NCBI GenBank assembly: GCA_022036555.1
Contig: CM039134.1
Coordinates: 8,494,818 to 8,558,817, forward strand
DNA from: Microstegium vimineum
Taxonomy: Eukaryota; Streptophyta; Magnoliopsida; Poales; Poaceae
Length of the DNA stretch: 64,000 nucleotides
Direction of reading: 5' to 3'
The notes under the pieces are model-generated. The model did no database searches, was not told the DNA's origin, and saw only the letters and a program-made list of their open reading frames with translations. A program made the position numbers and the translations under genes. Of the stretch, positions 24,235-33,355 are shown one piece after another (positions within the stretch are counted from its first letter, which is position 1; each line of letters starts with the position of its first letter).

Positions 24235-27200
24235 ATGGAGGCGAACCGGGGGATGGTGGCTGGCTCCCGCGACGGGGTCGTCACGATCCGGCACGACGGC
24301 GACGGTGCCGCGGTGCGTCCCCCCCCCCCTATCTTCCGTGCTCTCCTCGCGCTCTCACTCCGCTTTGTCCCGTCGCGTTTCGACTAGCGCGGGGGACCCC
24401 GTCGGTTTTCCGGGCGGCCGTGCGCCGCCAGGCGGATTGTGTCGGCTCCGCGTCCGATTGGCGGCCCGTGGGGTCGTTGTGTGGGATGCCTAGGTTTTGG
24501 TGCGTCGGCGTGGGGGGTTTTCGGTACGGCGTGCTGGTCGAGTGGCGAATCGATTGATTTCACTGTTCCCCTCGTCACCTGCTCGCGATGGTGGTGTTGA
24601 GAAACGCAGAGGGGATTTGGTGGAGATGGACTGTTCAACTCGTCTGGGTTTATCATCTGAACTTTGTAGGAACAGTTCGAATCCTCCAGTCTGCCGTTAC
24701 TAATAATCTATTCACCTGCTAATGAGTCAAGCATTGGTCTTAATTAATCTATCCATTTCTCTTAACTCGTGGGCCACGAGGGAAATTTGTCGCCTCTTGT
24801 TCGATTTTATGATATTTTTATATAATACCTCTGATGGGGGGTTGTTGCTGTCACAATCTCACCTACATCAACATTATTGGTGTGCAGGCTAAGCAGTTGA
24901 AGAATGTGAATGAACAAATATGTCAAATCTGCGGTGACACTGTCGGGCTCTCAGCAACAGGCGATGTCTTTGTTGCATGCAACGAATGTGCCTTTCCGGT
25001 GTGTCGGCCGTGCTATGAGTATGAGCGCAAGGAGGGGAACCAGTGCTGCCCTCAATGCAAGACTAGATACAAGAGGCACAAAGGTCTGTTCCTTATGGGA
25101 CATACTGTGCTTACTCGTTGCTTCACAAGTTCCAACTGCATGATGAGATCTGTTACTTGATATTGCAAACACATCTGTTTTAATTTTCTAAACGAAAATA
25201 TGAATCATGCACATCATCACCCTGTGGTCTTTAACATCTCCATGTTCAAATTTAGGAAGCCCTCGAGTTCGTGGAGATGAGGAGGAGGATGGAGTTGATG
25301 ATTTGGACAATGAATTCAACTATACACAAGGCAATGTCCAATGTCCTCAGTGGCAGCTGCAGGGACAAGGGAAGATGTTGATCTCTCTTCGTCTTCTCGA
25401 CTCGAACCCCATCACAGAATTCCACGTCTGACAACTGGGCAGCAGGTATAAGTGTATAACATACATAAGGCCACTATATGATGACAGACAGATCCTTACT
25501 GAGCTTCTGGTCCTTTAGCCTTATTAGCAATTAATTTTCACTGTCGAACACTGTTCTTCTGCTTTAGCCCTGTAGTGTGAAGCTTGAATGGAGCCAACTG
25601 AGTCACTGGCTCATTGGTGGAGTTGTAGTCCAACGTTCTTGGTTGCTTTCTGATTTTAGATGATTAAGTCCATATACAAAAAATGGGTGGCTGGGTGCCC
25701 TTACCTGTTACTCTCTCCGTTCCAGATTATAAGACATTTTGACTTTTCTAGATACATTGCTTTTACTGCGTATCTAGACATAGTATTATATCTAAATGCA
25801 TAACAAAAGTTATGTATCTAGAAACAGCAAAACATCTTATAATTTGGGACTAAGGGAGTACCAGATAAGTGTATGACAATATTTTTTTTTAGATAAAAGG
25901 GTTTTATTCCAGCCTCTGCAAGAATTTTGCACTCAAACATCCAGTGTATAACAGTAATTATGCTCAACAAATACTGTTTCCATAAGAATATTTGCTTTGT
26001 TGTGCCCTTAAATATTGTCAACTGTTTTCAGATGTCCGGAGATATCCCTGATGCATCTCCTGACCGCCATTCTATTCGCAGCCCAACACCAAGTTATGTT
26101 GATCCAAGCATTCCAGGTGTGCTAGCGTGCTTATATATAGTTGTGTTGCTAATCAGTTCCCCTGCAGATTTACTAGAATGCAGTCATTTGTTTCTATGAT
26201 GTCAGTACCTGTAAGGATTGTGGACCCCTCAAAGGATTTGAATTCTTATGGAGTTGGAAGTGTTGACTGGAAAGAAAGAGTTGAGAGCTGGAAAGTTAGA
26301 CAGGACAAAAATATGATACAGGTGACTCATAAATACCCAGCGGAAGGGAAAGGGGATATTGAAGGGACTGGCTCAAATGGTGAAGATCTGCAAATGTATG
26401 GTCCTTACGACTTAACTTATGTCTGTTGTCTTTTCTTCTTTGAACCAGGCTGTCATCTTCTGTATAGAAATCATTCGCGTTGCACCTGGGGTCTTATTTT
26501 AAAATTTTAGTTATCCATGCTGAGTTCCTGACTACATCAAGCCAAAGAATATTTGGCCATACGGCCAGAGAATAATTCTTTCCATTCAACTGCACAAAAT
26601 GAATCCTGCATCAGTTTTAATCAATGTTCAGCTAGGCGCTAGGCGGAATCTAGGCGCTGGCCCTCTGCCTAGCGTCTAGTTGGGAGTACTCGCTCCTAGG
26701 TGTTGGACTGGCGGCGGCGAGTCGAGGAGGAGCAAGGGACGAGCAGGGGAGGAGCAGGATCGGCGGCGAGCCGCGGGGACGAGGAAATGGTGCTGCGCTC
26801 GCCTCTAATGCTCCCGCACCAGGATTCGTGACTTGCACGCGCCTGGCCGCGTGAGAAATCTTCGCACCCACGCCAAAATCGGTGAACTCGCGCTCGCGCT
26901 GCCTCTAGCGCGCCTCCTCGCTGCCTAGCGCCGCGATGCGCGCCTATGGACCTCGGCCAGCGATTAGTCGCGCCTAGTCACCGCCTAGGGGAACTATGAT
27001 TTTAATTTTAATGTAGCGGATAATTTTGCTATGCACCGAGTTTTTCTATGCATTAATGACTTATGCCTATTTAGCTTGTAGCTTTCAGAGCTAACTAGAA
27101 ATCTGATGGTATTCTTGCCACTTCTGTTTTTTAATAGTGGAATGCTTACTGTTGTCCTGTTTCAGCTAATACTATTGATTTGCTTACATTTATTGCTCTT

Positions 27201-30200
27201 CTGCAGGGCTGACGATGCACGGCTACCTCTAAGTCGCATAGTGCCTATATCTCCAAACGATGTTAACCTTTATCGAACCGTGATTGTTCTCCGTCTTATC
27301 ATCCTATGTTTCTTCTTTCAGTATCGTATAACTCATCCAGTGAAAGATGCTTATGGATTGTGGCTTGTATCTGTTATTTGTGAAGTTTGGTTTGCCTTGT
27401 CTTGGCTTCTAGATCAGTTCCCAAAGTGGTATCCTATCAATCGGGAAACTTACCTCGATAGACTAGCATTGAGGCAAGTTGCACTTCTTTATGTTTTTCT
27501 ACAGGATGTTGCCAATGCATCACTTGTTATCTAGTGTTCTTACGTTTCATGCTGAGATTTTGGATTCGACTTCGCAGATATGATAGGGAGGGTGAGCCAT
27601 CTCAGTTGGCTCCAATTGATGTTTTTGTCAGTACAGTGGATCCACTCAAGGAACCTCCTCTAATTACAGCCAACACTGTCCTGTCCATTCTTGCTGTGGA
27701 TTACCCTGTTGACAAAGTATCATGCTATGTTTCTGATGACGGTTCAGCTATGTTGACTTTTGAAGCGCTATCTGAAACTGCAGAGTTTGCAAGGAAATGG
27801 GTTCCCTTTTGCAAGAAACACAACGTTGAACCTAGGGCTCCAGAGTTTTACTTTGCTCAAAAAATAGATTACCTAAAGGACAAAATACAACCTTCTTTTG
27901 TGAAAGAAAGGCGGGCCATGAAGGTAAGATAATGTAGCTAATAGTCAGATTGCTTATTCTACAAATGGGTGACTTTGATCACATGAGGTGCTTCTGACAG
28001 AGGGAGTATGAAGAGTTCAAAGTACGGATCAATGCCCTTGTAGCAAAAGCACAAAAAATACCTGAGGAGGGCTGGACCATGGCTGATGGAACTCCTTGGC
28101 CTGGGAATTACCCCAGAGATCATCCAGGAATGATCCAGGTATATTTTTATTAATATCTCTAAAATGGACATTCCGTCAGATCATTAGTTTGTTATAGATC
28201 TTGTCTTCATGTATTCCACACTTTTTTTTTTATCTTAGGTATTCTTGGGCCACAGTGGTGGTCTTGACACTGATGGAAATGAGTTGCCACGGCTTGTTTA
28301 TGTTTCTCGTGAAAAGAGGCCAGGCTTCCAGCACCACAAGAAGGCTGGTGCCATGAATGCTTTGGTATATTTTTTTCACAATTATTGAGCTCTATGAATT
28401 TCAATTTGGTTTGTTCATTGTTTTATGAGCTGTCTCTTTACTAATGAACAGATACGCGTATCAGCTGTCCTGACAAATGGTGCTTATCTTCTTAATGTGG
28501 ATTGTGATCACTACTTCAATAGCAGCAAAGCTCTTAGAGAGGCTATGTGTTTCATGATGGATCCAGCACTAGGAAGGAAAACTTGTTATGTTCAGTTTCC
28601 ACAAAGATTTGATGGTATAGACTCGCATGATCGTTATGCAAACCGGAACATTGTCTTCTTTGATGTAAGTATGGTAGCTCTTTTGTTGACTAAATTTGCA
28701 AGTATTTCATGTTTCTTACATGGGTTTCTCTGTGCAGATTAATATGAAGGGTTTAGATGGCATTCAAGGACCTGTTTATGTGGGAACAGGATGCTGTTTC
28801 AATAGGCAGGCCTTGTATGGCTATGATCCTGTATTGACAGAAGCTGATTTGGAGCCTAACATTATCATTAAAAGTTGCTGTGGCGGCAGAAAAAAGGACA
28901 AGAGCTATATTGATTCCAAAAACCGTGATATGAAGAGAACAGAATCTTCGGCTCCCATCTTCAACATGGAAGATATAGAAGAGGGATTTGAAGGTCTGTT
29001 CATGCTGCTAGACATTTAATCTTGCTTATTAAATGCAAATCTAATTCTGATGCTGAAGGTATTGTCGTGCTAAAATATGTTTAGCTTGTACTAATGTGAA
29101 TTGTGAAATCCCACCAGGTTACGATGATGAAAGGTCACTGCTTATGTCCCAGAAGAGCTTGGAGAAACGCTTTGGCCAGTCCCCAATTTTTATTGCATCC
29201 ACCTTTATGACTCAAGGTGGCATACCCCCTTCAACAAACCCAGCTTCCCTGCTAAAGGAAGCTATACATGTCATTAGTTGTGGATATGAGGACAAGACAG
29301 AATGGGGGAAAGAGGTCAGTGAGTAAAGCAGAGTTCCTTTACTGCCCTTCAAATAGTTCTTTGGTTTTTTCAGTTGATCTTCTATTAACTAAAACACTAA
29401 TGAGAATGGCTATACATTTGGCTCACACATCCAGCCTATGTCCAACAGAGGAAGCTGTGCAGGTCATTAGTTGTGGATATTGATTCATGTGAATGTGATT
29501 GATAGAATATAAAGAGTCCAACAACCATGTCGTTTGCATAGCAGTTCTTACCGAATTTTTGTGACCATGAATGATATTTTCCCTTTGATCTTGTATTCTT
29601 TCAGATCGGATGGATATATGGCTCTGTTACTGAAGATATTTTAACTGGTTTCAAGATGCATGCAAGAGGTTGGATATCCATCTACTGCATGCCACTCCGG
29701 CCTTGCTTCAAGGGTTCTGCTCCAATTAACCTTTCTGATCGTCTCAACCAAGTGCTACGCTGGGCTCTTGGTTCAGTTGAAATTCTACTTAGCAGACACT
29801 GCCCTATCTGGTATGGTTACAACGGAAGGCTAAAGCTTCTGGAGAGACTGGCATACATCAACACCATTGTTTATCCAATTACATCTATCCCACTAATAGC
29901 CTACTGTGTCCTTCCTGCTATCTGTTTACTCACCAACAAATTTATTATTCCTGAGGTAAGTTCCCAGATTCATTTAAATCCCCCATTATATATACCCTTG
30001 TGTTCTTGGTTATGTTTGCTTGTGGGTTTTATTTTGAGGGAGTTATTGAGGGATGCTACTGTTATTTACAGTTTTTTTTCTTGGTTGAGGACTTCGTATT
30101 CACAGGCTTAAACTTTTGTTTTCTTGCATCTCACACATAATTATCTTGCATTCTTTGTGTGATAGTCGTTTAAAATGTAATCAGTAATCAATATATAGCA

Positions 30201-30987
30201 GTGCATTGTAATTTTATACATTAATAAGACGATTTTTTTGTTGTAATTTTCCAGTCTAGGCATCTAAGTATCATTCACAGTATTGTTAAACAGTGAAACT
30301 TCTTACATATGTTCTTGGACAAGTGTCCCTGCTAGATTACATCTATTTCTCCTGTACTTCCATCCCAACTTTACATTCACTTCTCCTGTAATTTTGCAGA
30401 TTAGCAATTATGCTGGGGTGTTCTTCATCCTGCTTTTCGTATCCATCTTCGCCACTGGTATTTTGGAGCTTCGATGGAGTGGTGTTGGCATTGAGGACTG
30501 GTGGAGAAATGAACAGTTTTGGGTCATTGGTGGCACCTCTGCGCATCTCTTTGCTGTGTTCCAAGGTCTCTTAAAAGTGCTGGCAGGGATTGACACAAAC
30601 TTCACGGTTACATCAAAGGCAACCGACGAGGATGGTGATTTTGCTGAGCTATATGTGTTCAAGTGGACTAGTCTTCTGATTCCTCCGACCACTGTGCTTG
30701 TGATTAACCTGGTTGGTATAGTGGCTGGAGTATCGTATGCTATCAACAGTGGCTACCAATCATGGGGTCCACTATTCGGGAAGCTGTTCTTCGCAATCTG
30801 GGTGATCCTCCACCTCTACCCTTTCCTGAAAGGTCTCATGGGGAAACAGAACCGCACGCCGACCATTGTCATCGTTTGGTCCATCCTCCTTGCTTCCATA
30901 TTCTCGCTGCTGTGGGTGAAGATCGATCCCTTCATATCCCCGAATCAGAAGGCTATTTCCCGTGGTCAGTGTGGCGTAAACTGCTGA
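24235..30987 (+). CDS. CESA: Cellulose synthase catalytic subunit (CesA), 1-bp frameshift in exon 3
   Basis: Fourteen exons: 24235-24312, 24888-25083, 25256-25445, 26032-26116, 26206-26395, 27207-27473, 27578-27923, 28001-28138, 28239-28364, 28452-28664, 28738-28993, 29118-29314, 29605-29955, 30400-30987. With one base restored they encode about 1073 aa, the usual CesA length. The protein is a processive GT2 enzyme that makes beta-1,4-glucan from UDP-glucose in plasma-membrane rosettes. Visible are an N-terminal RING-type zinc domain (first CQIC at residues 38-41, last CPQC), the first-Asp motif SDDGS (389-390), DCD (556-558), TED (770-772), QVLRW (810-814) and C-terminal membrane helices ending GQCGVNC. 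It resembles grass CesA1/2/3, the primary-wall CESA1 class. Oddities: exon 3 is one base short for its phase, and read literally it stops at TGA 25429-25431. The intron after exon 6 is GC-AG. The usual MPPRP is MPLRP at about residue 792. Confidence 0.9.
25711..25858. mobile_element. Stowaway-type MITE in CesA intron 3
   Basis: The ends ctctctccgttccagattat and ...ataatttgggactaagggag are inverted repeats, flanked by TA at 25709-25710 and 25859-25860. At 148 bp it is a small, well-preserved copy inside the intron between exons 3 and 4. Confidence 0.85.
26620..26998. repeat. GC-rich 'gcctaggcg' repeat in CesA intron 5
   Basis: A GC-rich block within an otherwise AT-rich intron, with repeated gctaggcg / gcctag.cgc motifs at both ends (ctaggcgctaggcgg near 26634; cgcctagtcaccgcctagg near 26975). 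A similar 'catcgcctaggcgtctaggc' motif occurs at 57736 in the Alba gene's second intron. Probably a non-autonomous transposon; the family is not assigned. Confidence 0.5.
27474..27577 (+). other. GC-AG intron in CesA
   Basis: The donor reads ag|gcaagt and the acceptor ttcgcag|at. The exons join as LALR|YDREGEP in perfect frame, and no GT nearby preserves it. The remaining donor positions match the U1 consensus well, as is typical of functional GC donors. Confidence 0.8.
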
Positions 30988-31400
30988 TTTGATCTGAACT
31001 GCCTGCTGAATAACATGGCTCGGGCCCTATCAAAATCCACCCCCTGTTGTAAATACCAGAGGAGGTTAGGCAAGGCTTTGTTTGGTAGGCTTTTGTCGTC
31101 TAACTTATGCCTAGCTCCTTAGTTGACTGTGTTGCATTTGGGGGCGGGCAGTATAAAACTTGTCAACTTATCGTGTTACTTATTTGTAGCTATAAGTAGC
31201 AGTAAGTAGTACCTATTTCTTCCTGACTGTCGTGATCACATGTTCACCGTGGGCTGTGTTCTGTCGTGATGTTATGTATATGTAGGAACTTCAAGTACTG
31301 GTTGAGCTGTTTGGTTAATGATGACATTGTAATTTAGGGATTATCTCCTTTGAAATTTGTATGTGTATTTCTAATATTGATGCCCAACGTATCTCGTATA
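30988..31400 (+). other. CesA 3' UTR and downstream flank
   Basis: Sequence after the stop is mixed and T-rich, with aataa at about 31008 and T/G-rich stretches to about 31370, as expected for a grass 3' UTR. The exact poly(A) site cannot be placed. Confidence 0.4.
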
Positions 31401-31675
31401 TGACTCTAGAGTCTAGACTCATGACCTACACTCATACGAGTTAGAACATTTCATATCTAGTGATAATACGGAGTCAGATTCATCTAGAGATGATATTGAG
31501 CCCAATTAATTTATGGCACTGCTAGTAATAAAATATTTGTCAAAGAGAATTATAAAAATAAAAAATCAAGGAAGAAGAGCAACAAGATTAGCCAATGCCC
31601 GAGAAGGAAATAAATTGGGTAGACACTGGAGTAGTTTTACTCCGAGATGGTTGGGATAGCATGCACCTGACATCC

Positions 31676-31807
31676 GATTTTCCTCACTGACTACATATCA
31701 ACCATCTGCACAGGTCACATGGTAAAATTGGTGCACTCAGGGTATATCCAATTTATTTTCCGATTTTTCTCACTGACTACATATCAACCATCTGCACAGG
31801 TCACATG
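31676..31807. repeat. Tandem duplication (~85 bp) interrupted by an hAT element
   Basis: The phrase ctcactgactacatatcaac..ctgcacaggtcacatg occurs twice, at about 31685 and 31770. The second copy is split by the hAT element at its gtcacatg and resumes at 32934 with ggtaaaattggtgtactcag. This sequence is part of the duplicated 5' flank of the DUF295 gene. Confidence 0.8.
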
Positions 31808-32933
31808 CAGTGGCGGAGCTAGAAGTTAAACATAGGAGGGGCCAATTTATCAGTTGAATCTATACATATTCCTTCGTCGCATTGAAAGTGTCACTAGAAA
31901 ACCGTGTTTCCCTCACAGACACATTTTTCAATCGACACTCTTTATGGGAGGAAGGGAATATATAAGTGATGAAAAAAATTTAATATTAGTACTTATAAAC
32001 AAGTCACATTATGCAAATTACATTTGACAATAAAACAACCAATCATAAAAATTCTCTTAAAACCAGTGTTATCTTAAACGTTAAACGGTCAACAATCAGT
32101 CACCTGTCGTTTAGCCCATTATTTAGACAAACTGGATGTTTAAGCGGTCAAAACAATAGATTAAATGTTCAAAACAACATATAAAACGAAATCGGTGGTG
32201 TACCACTCTGTAGTGTTTAAACAGGCCAAACGACTAACGGTGCTTAAAACACAATGGCTAATAGAATAACGACTCACCTGAGCGATGGAAACACTGCTAC
32301 ACAATTGCTATTTTTTAATTATTTTTTGGATGGAGTGAATGCTACACGATTGCTATGTAGAGGCATGCTGCATGCATGGCTACGGCTGACCCCGTTCACT
32401 GGCCTATGACGGACTCACTCCTAAAAGCATCTTCAATAATTTATTATTTTTCACTTGCCAAATCTTATGTTTTAGTAAGTTACTATAATAATTTATCAAG
32501 TTGTTCTCACTTGTCAAATAAAAAAAGAAGATTAAAAATGAAGGAAACTTGCATGCAGAAAACCGAGCGGAGGACTTGCGGGCGAGGGGATGACAAGCCG
32601 ATGCGCGCTCGCAAAAATAGGCGCGCGGCTTTGTCTTTTGACAAGCGTGTAGAATTGACAGGTCCAATTGGTAAACTGTTGGAGATTGTTTTTTGATTGA
32701 TTTGCCAAATTTTAAAGGATGACAAGTGATTTAGCAAACTTAGAGATGCTCAACAGAGACAAGTGACATAGGCTTTAGAAAATTAGAAACACGAATAGAT
32801 ATGCTAATCATACAGCTCTGCCCCTGACTGGTCATTAACATTCTACCGTGCATGCAGTAAGAGGGGCTTCATCAAATCACGGAGGCAAGGGGGGGCCATG
32901 ACCCACTATGACCCCCACCTAGCTCCGCCAGTG
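31808..32933. mobile_element. 1.1-kb non-autonomous hAT element with 8-bp TSD
   Basis: The element begins cagtggcggagctag and ends ctagctccgccagtg (14 of 15 TIR bases match). The 8-bp target duplication gtcacatg is perfect (31800-31807 and 32934-32941). No transposase frame is visible. It contains a nested 'gagcatctcc' MITE at 32423-32752. Its ends match the small hAT element at 33878-34406, so both belong to one family. Confidence 0.9.
32423..32752. mobile_element. MITE with agagcatctcc termini (copy 2, inverted)
   Basis: This is an inverted relative of the element at 19284-19640: its reverse complement shares the ends and the central gcgagcgcgcatcgg segment. It is nested inside the hAT element at 31808-32933, so it inserted after that element or travelled with it. 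Confidence 0.7.
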
Positions 32934-32984
32934 GTCACATGGTAAAATTGGTGTACTCAGGGTATATCCAATTTATTTTCCGGA

Positions 32985-33125
32985 GAAGGTTAGGCACCAG
33001 CCCGAGTCTCATCCAAGCTAAGCAACACGCAGGAAGTACTGTACTGTCCCTTGTTGACCCGCTGGTGCTAAGCTTTGATGAGAGCGGTACTCCGATCCGG
33101 AGATGGAAGGATATTATATTAGATA
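32985..33125 (+). pseudogene. 5' fragment of a DUF295 gene (duplicate)
   Basis: A frame here reads LGTSPSLIQAKQHAG..TVLSLVDPLVLSFDESGTPI, which parallels the start of the downstream gene (RTRPWLIQATRGK.LTLVDPLDLSSHESSIPE). Homology stops after about 40 codons. The 31560-31610 sequence (gaagaagagcaacaagatt) likewise parallels the 5' UTR of the downstream gene (gaagaagagcgacaagatc at about 33327). The upstream 1.5 kb is therefore a broken partial duplicate. Confidence 0.65.
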
Positions 33126-33355
33126 GAGTTCTAATTTGTTTACAGTTCTATTTGTCGTGTCACATGTTCTGGTTAGAATAGCACGCGTCCAACTATAATA
33201 CAGGGCTAATTCCAAAGCGTACGTACTAGAATAGGTGATACAGGATATAAATTTCAATGCAACGTATTAGGAACATGTTTTTCTAGTATATATATACTGT
33301 ATATACGAGAGAAATAAAAATTGAGAGAAGAAGAGCGACAAGATCATATCGATCG

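Noticed and set aside
24951..25172. Minus-strand frame opposite the CesA RING exon
   Set aside because: Shadow of the zinc-domain exon on the other strand.
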